Source of the DNA: Mesostigma viride
Lineage: Eukaryota; Streptophyta; Mesostigmatophyceae; Mesostigmatales; Mesostigmataceae
Direction of reading: 5' to 3'
Assembly (NCBI GenBank): GCA_009746045.1
Contig: RPFO01000138.1
Coordinates: 1,035,259 to 1,099,258 of the forward strand
Length of the DNA stretch: 64,000 bases
Below, piece after piece: positions 40,349 to 50,177 of the stretch (position 1 is its first letter; the number at the start of each line of letters is the position of its first letter). The notes beneath the pieces were generated by a model, which saw nothing but the letters and a program-made list of their open reading frames with translations, made no database searches and was not told the origin of the DNA. The translations under genes were made by a program, and so were the position numbers.

Positions 40349-41590
40349 ATGTCTTCGGACGACAATCTTTCAGAGCAGAGGTCTGGCCCTGGTGAGCACG
40401 GACCGGCTCAATTTTCTGTCGACCCTGGCCCAGGCGAGCACAGGGATGACAATAAGAATATGTCCGACCAGCCCCGGGAGGAGGGCTGCGGGCAGGGAAG
40501 TACTAGTAGTGACAACCAGCGTGCGCGTGATAAAGTGCTTCGGCGGGAGACCTTGCTTCAAGAGGCGAAGCTGCTGTCGGCAATCAAGAAATGGGTTCCA
40601 GCCCCGCTGGTGCCTGGTGCTATTCAAGCAGACCGGGATCGCTTTGTAAGCTCTCTTGGGCCGTTTTTCCGCAGGCTCGCGGGCAACCGAGACATCATTC
40701 CGGACTGGCTGGAGTTTCTTCGTGGAACCCCGCTGGGAGACCGCGAGAAAAACCACCCAGAGTGGATTTCGCTGCTGGATAGAGCACAGCGTCTGCGGTG
40801 GTCGCCGTTCGAGTTTCTGCGCCGAGCGAGGGAGACTTTTCTTCGTTCTATCACTGCCAAAACCTGCGACGAGATCGAGGAATTTGTAGATGCAAAGCCG
40901 AAGCCCGGGCAGACCATCATCGAGCACCTCAACTCTTACTACGACATGCTGGAGAAGCAGGGGCTCCGGTGGCCTGACGAGGCGGTGAATCTCCGATGGA
41001 TCCAAAACTGTGCTCTGTCCGAATCCGAGAAGCGGAATTTGGTCGCCAACTGCCGCGGTTACCTGTGCGACACTCACCGATGCAGAGCTCACCTCAAGGA
41101 GCTCCTGACGAATCAAACCCGTGTTTCCAGAGAAGGAGGTGCCGCGGAGGTGCCTCGTGTCGCCATGGTGATGGAGCAGCAACGGGAAATCTTCTGCTAC
41201 AACTGCGGGCAGCCCGGGCACACACGCCGCGCATGTAAGGGTAAGGTTGTCGCTAATTCTGAGTCCTTCCCTCCCTGCACTTTCTGTAATAGGACTAACC
41301 ATCTGGCTAAGGATTGCTACTTTCGCAAGTGCAAGTCTTGTGGCAATTCTGGACATGATGCGTCTGCCTGCAGGAGCAAGGCGGGCGCTGGACCCAAGGA
41401 TACCCAGATGGAGGTCCTCAAGCTGCTGCAGCAGATCTCCCAAGCCGTCAAGAGCGGTGCCCTTCGTGGTGGCGACGCTTCTCAGCCGCGTGGTGGTGAC
41501 GCTTCCCAGCCGCGTGGTGGTGATGCTTCTCAGCCGCGGGGTGGCAATACCTCTCGTGGCCGCAAGAGGAAGCAGCAGCAGAAAAACTAG
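40349..41590 (+). CDS. Copia-like gag with three zinc knuckles
   Basis: A 413-residue frame from ATG 40349. The core contains WSPFEFLRRARETFLRS and KPKPGQTIIEHLNSYYDMLE. Three consecutive CCHC knuckles follow: CYNCGQPGHTRRAC, CTFCNRTNHLAKDC and CKSCGNSGHDASAC. The tail has four GGDASQPR repeats and a basic end. Fossil. Confidence 0.88.
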   Translation: MSSDDNLSEQRSGPGEHGPAQFSVDPGPGEHRDDNKNMSDQPREEGCGQGSTSSDNQRARDKVLRRETLLQEAKLLSAIKKWVPAPLVPGAIQADRDRFVSSLGPFFRRLAGNRDIIPDWLEFLRGTPLGDREKNHPEWISLLDRAQRLRWSPFEFLRRARETFLRSITAKTCDEIEEFVDAKPKPGQTIIEHLNSYYDMLEKQGLRWPDEAVNLRWIQNCALSESEKRNLVANCRGYLCDTHRCRAHLKELLTNQTRVSREGGAAEVPRVAMVMEQQREIFCYNCGQPGHTRRACKGKVVANSESFPPCTFCNRTNHLAKDCYFRKCKSCGNSGHDASACRSKAGAGPKDTQMEVLKLLQQISQAVKSGALRGGDASQPRGGDASQPRGGDASQPRGGNTSRGRKRKQQQKN

Positions 41591-41628
41591 ATGATCCTCT
41601 CTGTTTATATAACCCCTACAGCGTCCTT

Positions 41629-44600
41629 ATGGATGCTGATGAGAGTGGACTCATGGCAGATGAGGCCTGCCAGGTGGTAGGGGCTCCAGCAGTAACCCCT
41701 ACTGACCGTAAAGCTGCCCCAGTGAGCAGCAGTAAAAGTGCCCCTGTTTGTGGCATTCCTATCCATGCCTGGAATAAAAAGAGTACCCCAGAGGGAACTC
41801 TTCCTGTAAATAATACATGTGGATCTGCTCCTGGTTGTAGACAGATGCCACATGGTGTTGCCCAGGTGAGCAACGTATCTGTGAACAATACATGTGGTGC
41901 AGCTCCTGTTTGTAGCCAAGCACCCATTGATATTGTTAACAGTCAAGCTCCTCAGAGCAATAATCCTTGTTATATTGATAATAAAAACTTGGACTCTTGC
42001 TCTGCCAGGAACGTGGATGCCCGTCCATGTCCTGAAGAGCCTGAGCCTAATGATTGTATTAATCTTAGGACTCTGGCTAAGAGTTTGCATGATGCCTGTG
42101 GCCATGGAAACAATGCCATTAGGCTTGTTCAAGCCATTAATAACAAGGCTCTCTGGCAGGCTTATCAAGATGTCAGAGAACATTGTGTGTGCCAATTGTG
42201 TGCTAACAAGCCTTCCAAACGTCATGCAAAGCATCCTGCAGATGGTAGGGGTAATCTACAAGCTGATATCCTCTACTTCACCAATTACAGGCAATTGCCT
42301 TACTTGGTGGCTGTGGATGAATGGTCAGGCTACATTGGAATTGAACCTATGGCAGCAGGGGATGAGAATACTCTCCATGCCGCAGTTCTTGTTATTCTGC
42401 AGAAGTTTGCAGTTATTCATAAGCTGCAGATGGACTTGCAGTTTAACTGCCTGACCAAATACTCTGATCTGCCTTTCCTAAGGATTGTGGGTCGTGAAGA
42501 TCACCAAGCCCAAGGCAAGGTTGACAGATATATACAGGAGCTTAAGAAGTTGGTAATATCCGGGGACTATCCTGAGATGTTTAAACCAACTTTTGCTGTC
42601 AGGTGTTTGGGTGCTGCAAAAGTGGAAAACACCATGAACAACCGTTTTCATACTATCAAGGTGCGTGGTGTTCCACGGCTGGTCTCACCTCGTGGACTAG
42701 CAGGTGGCCTCTACCCTGATGACATCATGCAGGCATGGAGTAAGCAGAGGTGGGCACAGTATGCTCATCTCTGTGAAAAGGATAAACAGAGAGGAGAATC
42801 ATTAAAATTTGAGGTGGGAGACCAGGTGATCTTCCACAAAGAAAATGCTCCTGGTAAACGTGGTTATTGGCAGGGTCCAGGGACCATAACCTCAGTTGAC
42901 CTGGAGATGAAAACTGCTGATGTGGTCTGGAATGGGACCACTTATCATCTGGCTTGGAATAGATTGAAGAGAGATCCAATGAACGTTCAAGAAAATCCCC
43001 TGGAAATTATGGCCCCTGAAGAGGCACTTGGATCTCCCAATCTTTCCTGTCCACCTTTGGCCAGTGAACAGGCTGGACTCCAACTACCAGAAAGGGCGGC
43101 CTCCCATCAACTGGAGCCTACTACTCAGCAAGCTCAGCCTAAGACATTGACTGGGATATCACAGGATGATATGGATGAAGCTGACTTGTTGGATAATAGG
43201 GTGTCTGATCAGCACCGGAAGCTCCGGCCGTTGGAACATGGGCTTGAGACCCCTGGGCAGGTGGATAACATATTTCAGTCTGAACAGCCAAAGCTTGGAT
43301 CCAATTACCCTGGTAATAAGCCATTGCCCTTGGAGACTGATGGGATTCCAGCCCAAGGAAGACAAGCTGAGGAGGGGTTGTCCAGGTTGAACACTCAGCT
43401 CGGCAAGAGAGGCAATCCTCAAGAGCTTCGGGATATTGTAAAGAAGCTCAAGCCCTCACTAAAGATTGCCAAAATAACTTCTCTTCTAGAGAAGGGCATG
43501 GACCTTGATGGCTTTGATGTGGATACCAAAGCAGAGGTCTCTGTCACCTCGCCCTTTAATGCTTTGCTGGATAAGTATTCCCTTGAACCCAGTCCATGGA
43601 CTATTGTCCAAGACTTTGCGGGTAACACTGATCATCAAGTTCTTGGGAATATCACTATCCCATTCTTGGGTGAGTCTTTGACACTTTGTGTTGTTGATGG
43701 CTATAAGGGACCCACTCTCATTGGCCAGCCATTCTTGGTGACTCCCGGTGTTACCATTGTTGATGGCCCCAATAACACAAAGAGTCTCCTAAAAACCCAT
43801 TGTGACCCAATTCCTCTGGAATCATTCAGATGTCTCTTGCCTCTTGAAATGTTCCAGAAGGCAAATTGGAAGACCGCCTGTGTCGGTTCAATAAAAGGAG
43901 CAGAATGGGGAAGGGATATACCCCCAGCTTCTGAGCTGGTAGAACCCGCCCAGCTCAGTGTGACTTCTCTTGGTCTCACAAAAAGGTCATTTGCTGCTCA
44001 TAGCCCCATGTCCTTTGATGATGTAGACCTGGATTGTCACACTTTCGCTGGCCTTGAGGCCTGGCGAGTAGCATTGGCGCGTGCGCTCCAGGAGTGGCAA
44101 ACGCTGGATGTTTTTGAAGGCATTTCAGAACCTCCACCCAATGCTCAAATGCTTCAGTTGCGTTTTGTATGCAAGATGAAGAGCAAGCTTGGTGAGCCTC
44201 CCATACCAAACGCACGTCCAGTCGTGACCCAGTTCCATGGTACTACAGACTTTGATAAGGAGGAGCTGTACACTCCTGGCCTGTCACATCCTGTTCTCAG
44301 GCTTATTCTTAGTCTGTACCTTGGTGCTTTGGACTATGGCTTGGATTATGGAGCAGAAATTGATGACTTCACCAGGGCCTTTTTGCATGGTGATCCTCAG
44401 GTGGCCAGAGCCACTTGGCAAGCTCAAAGACCCTGTTGTGTTAAGACCCCAGCATGCTGGATAGCTGAAGTAGGTCATCCCTACATGCAGCCTAAAGTGG
44501 GCTGGGAAGGACTGGTCAGCAGTCCAGTCATCTGGTATGAAACCATTGCTCCTGCCATCCAGGAGAGATGTCAGATGCAACAATCTCATCTTGCTTATTG

Positions 44601-45558
44601 TCTCTTTGTGGGGCAATCCAAAGGACAACCCACCTGGGCTACCTTACATGGAGATGATATGCAACGCATTGGTCCCAAGGGATGGTTGAATGAGACCTAT
44701 AAAAGGCTCAATGACAAGTCCCCTATTGGTACCAGAGCATGGTTTAGTAAAAACAGCCAGGTACCTTACTGTGGCATTGGCTGTACCCTTTTCCAGGATG
44801 ACAAAGGATGGCATCTTAAGCTGCAATCGGCGAAGGGGTATAAAGAAAAAGTAATAACTCAGTTGCCCAAGAGAGTAACTGAGGAGAATGCCCCTACGGT
44901 TAAAGGTCAACTGGGTTGGCTGGCTGCCACAACTAACCCTGACCTGGCAGTACAGAGTAGGATGCCAGACTCTGTTGTTGTAGGAGAAGGAAGGAGGCGC
45001 CTGGAGAGCTGCCTCAATGAATCTCCTGACTTGGTGTTGTCCGGTGTAGACTGGCATGGGCGCATCATCATAGACGCCTACACAGATGCTAGCCAAGAGT
45101 CTAGATCTGCCAACAAGATTGGTGCCAGAGCCGGATGCCTGATCACCATCAGGAATGAAGGCAAACAGCCCTCGTTGGTATACTGGTCCAGTAACCTTCA
45201 GAGGAGGCGGTTTGCTGGCATTGACACCGCTGAGTGCAGGGCATACGCCATGTGCATTCGCGATGCCATATACATAAGAGAGCTACTCTTATGGTGTCTG
45301 AGTCAGATAAGACCTCAACCCGTGATTGATGTCAGGGTTTATTGTGATAATAAGCCCGTGGTCTCTTTTATCAAGAATGAGAGGGCCACTACTACTGACT
45401 TGGACTACCTTGTGGCAAAGGAGTTGTCCAGCCACTGTATAACCATACATCTGCCAGGACACTCAAATCCTGCTGATGCTATGACCAAGCTTCCACGACT
45501 GGCCCTTAATGGGTACCAGTTGCTGCGGTCCATGATGGCTGGGAAACCCTTGTCATGA
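41629..45558 (+). CDS. Copia-like pol polyprotein
   Basis: A 1309-residue frame. Seen in order: a Cys-rich repeat region; a His/Cys integrase zinc motif (HDACGHGNNAIRLVQAIN, HCVCQLC); an integrase-like core (LQADILYFTNYRQLPYLVAV, DEWSGYIGI); a retroviral-protease-like stretch is possible near 43,500-43,750 but not certain; reverse transcriptase (EIDDFTRAFLHGDPQ, ATLHGDDMQRIGP); and copia RNase H (IIIDAYTDASQESRSANKIG, DVRVYCDNKPVVSFIKNERA). Sequence is far from the copia element at 28,330. Fossil. Confidence 0.88.
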   Translation: MDADESGLMADEACQVVGAPAVTPTDRKAAPVSSSKSAPVCGIPIHAWNKKSTPEGTLPVNNTCGSAPGCRQMPHGVAQVSNVSVNNTCGAAPVCSQAPIDIVNSQAPQSNNPCYIDNKNLDSCSARNVDARPCPEEPEPNDCINLRTLAKSLHDACGHGNNAIRLVQAINNKALWQAYQDVREHCVCQLCANKPSKRHAKHPADGRGNLQADILYFTNYRQLPYLVAVDEWSGYIGIEPMAAGDENTLHAAVLVILQKFAVIHKLQMDLQFNCLTKYSDLPFLRIVGREDHQAQGKVDRYIQELKKLVISGDYPEMFKPTFAVRCLGAAKVENTMNNRFHTIKVRGVPRLVSPRGLAGGLYPDDIMQAWSKQRWAQYAHLCEKDKQRGESLKFEVGDQVIFHKENAPGKRGYWQGPGTITSVDLEMKTADVVWNGTTYHLAWNRLKRDPMNVQENPLEIMAPEEALGSPNLSCPPLASEQAGLQLPERAASHQLEPTTQQAQPKTLTGISQDDMDEADLLDNRVSDQHRKLRPLEHGLETPGQVDNIFQSEQPKLGSNYPGNKPLPLETDGIPAQGRQAEEGLSRLNTQLGKRGNPQELRDIVKKLKPSLKIAKITSLLEKGMDLDGFDVDTKAEVSVTSPFNALLDKYSLEPSPWTIVQDFAGNTDHQVLGNITIPFLGESLTLCVVDGYKGPTLIGQPFLVTPGVTIVDGPNNTKSLLKTHCDPIPLESFRCLLPLEMFQKANWKTACVGSIKGAEWGRDIPPASELVEPAQLSVTSLGLTKRSFAAHSPMSFDDVDLDCHTFAGLEAWRVALARALQEWQTLDVFEGISEPPPNAQMLQLRFVCKMKSKLGEPPIPNARPVVTQFHGTTDFDKEELYTPGLSHPVLRLILSLYLGALDYGLDYGAEIDDFTRAFLHGDPQVARATWQAQRPCCVKTPACWIAEVGHPYMQPKVGWEGLVSSPVIWYETIAPAIQERCQMQQSHLAYCLFVGQSKGQPTWATLHGDDMQRIGPKGWLNETYKRLNDKSPIGTRAWFSKNSQVPYCGIGCTLFQDDKGWHLKLQSAKGYKEKVITQLPKRVTEENAPTVKGQLGWLAATTNPDLAVQSRMPDSVVVGEGRRRLESCLNESPDLVLSGVDWHGRIIIDAYTDASQESRSANKIGARAGCLITIRNEGKQPSLVYWSSNLQRRRFAGIDTAECRAYAMCIRDAIYIRELLLWCLSQIRPQPVIDVRVYCDNKPVVSFIKNERATTTDLDYLVAKELSSHCITIHLPGHSNPADAMTKLPRLALNGYQLLRSMMAGKPLS

Positions 45559-45826
45559 GGAGTAATCTGGGAGCCTGAGCCTAATGCTCCTCCTGTAGGT
45601 TTTTATCCCCCTGGAGGTTTTGTCCTCTCTGGAGAAGAGGTTTTCCTTCAGATTTGGGTTTTCCCTACAGCAGGTTACACCAACCATGCAATGATGAGAT
45701 GCAAACTCCATAAGACCCAAGTGAGTCCCCATTGCCCACATATGTGAAAGTGAACTGGCCAGGTGCGGCCGAACATCAATGAATACATCTAAGCCTTATC
45801 ACTTTCACAAGGGAAAGAATGGCTGG

Positions 45827-46306
45827 AGTTGGTTGGAGACCCATCTAGGGTCCACATGGGTCCTCAGAGATAGAGGATCTTGTACAGATTACTACAATAT
45901 ACTTTATTGTAGTATTGGGCCAATGGCTGTACTTCACTAGTACTCGCCAATGGGATAACGCCACGTAGAATATGTGGGCGTCTCCCAGGCCTCCACGTCA
46001 CCGGCTGGTCAAGGGCCGGTGTAGTACTGTCAATAGGACTGAGCCGACTATCGGCCTATTATGTATGCGCATCTGCCTTGGTACCTCCTAGAGGATTCTA
46101 GAAGTATCTAACACGCGGCATGCACTGAACTACACGGAATGCATGTCCACGTAGGATATTCAGCAAGACTGATGAAGGTGCCAAGCGCAATAGAATATAT
46201 GCGCAACGAAGACGAATTATGCAGCAACGACAATAACGTATGAGAACAATAAACACAACGTTCATTTCATGCTTTCTGATTTACATCGCATTCCATTTAT
46301 TTGCAA
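45827..46306 (+). repeat. 3' LTR of the copia-like element
   Basis: About 480 bp, matching 39850-40333 apart from a 4-bp length difference near TTTATTGTAGTATTGG. Confidence 0.9.
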
Positions 46307-47526
46307 CTGAAGGCGCGCAAGCTGCTGAGATTGGGGGATGAGTTGGTGTGGGATGTAGGCCGCATTGCTATGGTCAAGCCACGGAACAAGTCCCCGTGGA
46401 CGCTTGCGTTTCCTATAAACGGGGATGAGCCAGAATCAAGGTATTGCTTTGATCTGAGGAAATTGCACTACGGTGAGGAGGGGTCTGGCGAGCTCTCATG
46501 GGTGATGTTGGGCAATGTTACGGTGAACGACCTGCCTGCATGGAAAGGCAGAAGAAACGAACACGAGTCAAGTGCCTTCCCCCCCGGATGTGCCAGCCCC
46601 ACTGCTACCCTCCCCGGCCGTGCCAGCCCCTCTGGCCCCACTGCCACCCTCCACGGCCGCGCCAGCCCCTCTGGCCCCACTGCCACCCTCCACGGCCGTG
46701 CCAGCCCCTCTGGCCCCACTGCCACCCTCCACGGCCGTGCCAGCCCCTCTGGCCCCACTGCCACCCTCCACGGCTGTGCCAGCCCCTCTGGCCCCACTGC
46801 CACCCTCCACGGGAGGACCAGAGTCATCGGTGGAATCCGTGCTTGCCAACATGATGTTGCAGTTGAAAAAAATGCAAGAGGAGCTCGACGAGAAGAACGC
46901 CATCATCAACAAACAAGCGGAGAGATCTGCACAGGCAGAATCCTGCTCAAGCCTACCAATCCCATGTGTAAGTTCCGCAGCTCCTCAGATATGGACGGGA
47001 ATGTTACCATCTTTATATAATTGTGGATGCCTCTGAGTTAATCTATGTTGTTTACTGTCTACATTTGTTATGTATAAACAAGACCTACCATAAATTAGTT
47101 TGCATTGCGGTTTTGTTGTGTATTCTTTTTCTGACTACTTGCGCAACCCAATGGTCCAAATTTCTGCTGTTTGCGTGCAGGAAAATACCCCGGACAGCGC
47201 GGCACAAGCAAAACACTGCGAGCTGCTGAATGGCCAGAAGGCAGAAGGCATGGCATCAAACCGAGTCCAGCCAGTTTTGGAATAGCTGTAAGTTTTTACG
47301 ATCAGGGTGCACAGGATTCCATTTTTTTGCACTACAAAGCATTTGTCTCGTGTACGAGCGCGATTTTTTACTGTCTCGTCATTTTGGACTTGGTGTACAT
47401 TTGCACATCCTGCAGCCTTTCTGATTCTGGCCCTGCCTTGCTGCTTTGTCCTTCTTAATTGTGCTCCTACGTGCAGGAAGACGTAGAACGAAACATGCGG
47501 ACTCTGAACAGTATGGGAGAGGCATG
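46307..47526 (+). pseudogene. CACTA-2 gene B, later exons
   Basis: Coding resumes right after the copia-like element. The block KLLRLGDELVWDVGRIAMVK to LSWVMLGNVTVNDLPAW matches the conserved block of CACTA-1 gene B (KAWVLLGNVTDDDL). A frame change near 46,570 leads into (PAPLAPLPPSTAV)n repeats and the coiled coil VESVLANMMLQLKKMQEELD, ending at a GTAAGT donor (46968). A small exon 47181-47288 (ENTPDSAAQAKHCELLNGQK) has a TAG just before its donor. A last exon near 47478-47526 (EDVERNMRTLNSMGEA) ends the gene. The gene is broken. Confidence 0.62.
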
Positions 47527-47591
47527 AGAACTCTTCTCGTGAAGAATTGTGTGAAGATGTACACAAACTTCCCTGATTCCAAGAATGAATC

Positions 47592-49555
47592 GGGGTTCTT
47601 TGAACGGAGTTTCTTCTATACGTGAATGCGGGAACAAGAGGCCGCTGGATGAGCGGCTTATATGTCGTAGTGTTTTCTCGTAGCTGTTTGGCTAGAGCTT
47701 TTGTGATTAGTAGATGCAGTATAGTGCATGGTTGAAAAATGAATTAAATAAAATGTGCGTTCCGCGCTTGGGTTGATTATACCCGGGCGGAACGGGGCGT
47801 GAGGTGCAGTGCCCCTGAAAAGAACAACCTACGCATTATTTAATACTGGCCGTGCAGATTCGGGATATTCTACCCCCGGTCTGTACGGTTAGCGTCTTAC
47901 TAGCATCACTGAACATAAGGGTTTAATGACGTCAGTTAGCTAGGGATAAGGGAGGTTTTGCGACTATAAGCCGCTCTGGCTGGTTTTGTCGGCCTCTTTC
48001 TTTGCTCGTTGTCGTTGCGGCGGCAGCCGCAGCTGTGGGTGCTGCGGAGCAAAATCCCAAAAGCACTGGTTGCACCGGCCACTTGGCCAGTGGTGAGACT
48101 TCCAGTTGTTAACCGGCCAGGCGTAGTTCCTCGCCCGGTTAACTAAAAGAAAAGAAAATGATTACCTCCGGTCCGCACCTTTTCCCCAGCTTGGGGTCTT
48201 TGGTGGGCCGGGTGCCGTGACAGGTGCTCAACTGTCGCTTGGTCGGCCCAGTGCGCGAGCTGGTGCTCCGTACCTGGGGATGCTTGCATGCACCCCGGGT
48301 TGGAGCCGGATGGCTGGCACTGGCGACCCGTGTCTCAGTCCGCGGCCTGAGGCTTTTTCTTCGGAAATTGCTGCTGGCCAGCAAACTTTGCAATTGCCTT
48401 CCGCCGAGGGGGGGGTGGTTGGGGCTGGGGACGGCGATGGGAAAAGCGCCTAAGCTAGAAATTTTTTCCCCACGCATAGAAACCTCGGGGGGGAATGCGG
48501 TCTTGGCTGAACGGACTCTCGTTCAGCCAGGTGCCTGGGGCTGTGGCCTCGGGCATCCGGGCTGGCGGGGCCTGGGCTAGGTCCACGTTTTTTCTCGAAG
48601 CACCCCGGGGCTATGGGGAGACGGCCATAGCGGTACCGACTCGGGGCCCCGAGAGGGGTCATGATAGGCTGGCCGTGCGCAATCGCAGTGCAAAAGCGCT
48701 GGGCCTTTTTGGGCCTGGCCATGCATCCACAGCCGCCGGGCACATGCCTCCCGATGTGGGGGGGCTCCCGTTTTGCGGCAGGGCGGTCACTTGTGACAAC
48801 GAGCAAGGTGGAGTGCGGCTTCAAGGGAAAGCCAGGGCGGGGGTGATTGGGCAACGTACTTCATGAAGGGCCTTGAACGGCGTGCCTCCGGGCATGTCAA
48901 TAGTGTCACATGTATGCTTCCACTTATTGTTTTAATGAAGATGCTGGTTTTTGTGGGAGCTACGTGGGACATGAATCGGGGTTCTTTGAACGGAGTTTCT
49001 TCTATACGTGAATGCGGGAACAAGAGGCCGCTGGATGAGCGGCTTATATGTCGTAGTGTTTTCTCGTAGCTGTTTGGCTAGAGCTTTTGTGATTAGTAGA
49101 TGCAGTATAGTGCATGGTTGAAAAATGAATTAAATAAAATGTGCGTTCCGCGCTTGGGTTGATTATACCCGGGCGGAACGGGGCGTGAGGTGCAGTGCCC
49201 CTGAAAAGAACAACCTACGCATTATTTAATACTGGCCGTGCAGATTCGGGATATTCTACCCCCGGTCTGTACGGTTAGCGTCTTACTAGCATCACTGAAC
49301 ATAAGGGTTTAATGACGTCAGTTAGCTAGGGATAAGGGAGGTTTTGCGACTAAAAGCCGCTCTGGCTGGTTTTGTCGGCCTCTTTCTTTGCTCCCCACCC
49401 ACCCACCCTTGTCTTGGTTGCCTCTAGGGCAACGTACTTCATGAAGGGCCTTGAACGGCGTGCCTCCGGGCATGTCAATAGTGTCACATGTATGCTTCCA
49501 CTTATTGTTTTAATGAAGATGCTGGTTTTTGTGGGAGCTACGTGGGACATGAATC
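47592..49555 (+). mobile_element. Composite repeat with duplicated ends, copy 1 (TRIM-like)
   Basis: Block order A-B-C-A-s-C. Block A (47592-48007 and 48978-49393) is about 416 bp. Block C (48849-48977 and 49427-49555) is about 129 bp. B (48008-48848) is unique, and s is a 33-bp spacer with CCCACCCACCCACC. ATGAATC stands before the first A, between C and A, and after the last C, consistent with a 5-7 bp target duplication. A carries AATAAAAT, TGACGTCA and three hairpins (for example GCCGCTggatgAGCGGC). No transposase or polymerase gene is present. It lies downstream of CACTA-2 gene B. The class is not certain; a small non-autonomous LTR-type (TRIM) element in tandem is one option. Confidence 0.7.
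48008..48848. other. Block B of the composite repeat: hairpin-rich GC segment
   Basis: 841 bp with several perfect inverted repeats: GTTAACCGG/CCGGTTAAC (about 48109-48142), GGCTGAACGgactctCGTTCAGCC (about 48504-48527), and CTCGTTGTC near its start facing GACAACGAG near its end. Long frames on both strands have no recognised domain. The other copy is at 56037-56876. Confidence 0.6.
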
Positions 49556-49779
49556 AGTTTTTCCCTTTCAGCAAGAGATGACTACGACTGTCAGTTGACA
49601 GCATGTTTGCTGTGGATGATGTATGCAAGCTGTAACATGATATTTATCAATGTAATAAATGCACTGATTGTGAGTCATGCCCCTGTTGTAATCATCTTGC
49701 ATTGTTGTATTTCTGACGGTCCCTGATAACACCATTTTTTTGTCCCAGAATGGCTGGAGAATTCGCCTGTGCATGTTCT
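49556..49779 (+). other. 3' region of CACTA-2 gene B
   Basis: It holds CAATGTAATAAATGC (about 49652-49666), which contains both TGTAA, the usual green algal polyadenylation signal, and AATAAA. No ORF is supported. Confidence 0.5.
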
Positions 49780-50163
49780 TGATTTTCTTGAGATTCTACT
49801 CGTTTTTTTGTCCTGAGATTGTCCTGAGATTTTTTTGAGATTCTACTCGTTTTTTTGTCCTGAGATTGTCCTGAGATTGTCCTGAGATTGTCCTGAGATT
49901 TTGTCCTGAGATTTTCACTACTAAGTCAAAATCTCAAGACCTGAGTTTTTCACCAGAAATCTCAGGACCCGAGGTGTGCACTTACCAGATTTTGTGAAGA
50001 CGAAAAAAATCAGGAAAAATCAGGACAATCTCAGGAAAAATTATGATTAATCTCAAGACATTCTCAAGACATTCTCAAGATATCTCAGGATTTCTCAGGA
50101 TTTCTCAGGATTTCTAAAAAAAAAACTCAGGACAATCTCAAGAAATCTCAGTGCGAATTTTTT
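49780..50163. repeat. CACTA-2 right subterminal repeats
   Basis: Many copies of TGTCCTGAGATTTT, CTCAGGA and CTCAAGACATT in both orientations, the same motif as at 15176-15565. It ends at the right inverted repeat. Confidence 0.87.
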
Positions 50164-50177
50164 CCGACTTCCTAGTG

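Larger units (their letters stand above)
39850..46306 (+). mobile_element. Divergent copia-like LTR element, recent, looks whole
   Basis: A fossil LTR element of 6.46 kb with LTRs of about 480 bp; flanks share CTGAAGG (39843-39849 and 46307-46313), so the target duplication lies within it and the LTR edge is uncertain by 1-2 bases. It has separate gag and pol frames. By eye the LTRs differ by a 4-bp indel and little else, so it is recent. It sits in exon 4 of CACTA-2 gene B. The pol order (integrase-like region, then reverse transcriptase, then RNase H) is that of copia. Confidence 0.9.
15169..50177. mobile_element. CACTA-2 transposon, complete ends, 35 kb with nested insertions
   Basis: Left end CACTAGGAAGTCGG (15169); right end CCGACTTCCTAGTG (50164-50177), a perfect 14-bp inverted repeat. 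Subterminal arrays of the same motif lie inside both ends. Between them are a tnp2 transposase gene on the minus strand (25746-36915) and gene B on the plus strand (37704-47526), divergently arranged. Four insertions account for about 25 kb: Ty3/gypsy 15571-25574, copia 28330-34831, copia-like 39850-46306 and a composite repeat 47592-49555. Without them the element is about 10 kb. Flanks are ACC and CCA, so only a 2-bp CC duplication can be claimed instead of the usual 3 bp. Confidence 0.9.

Noticed and set aside
46468-46912. Minus-strand Val/Gly/Pro/Glu repeat frames at gene B of CACTA-2
   Set aside because: They are shadows of the Pro-Leu-Ala repeats on the plus strand.
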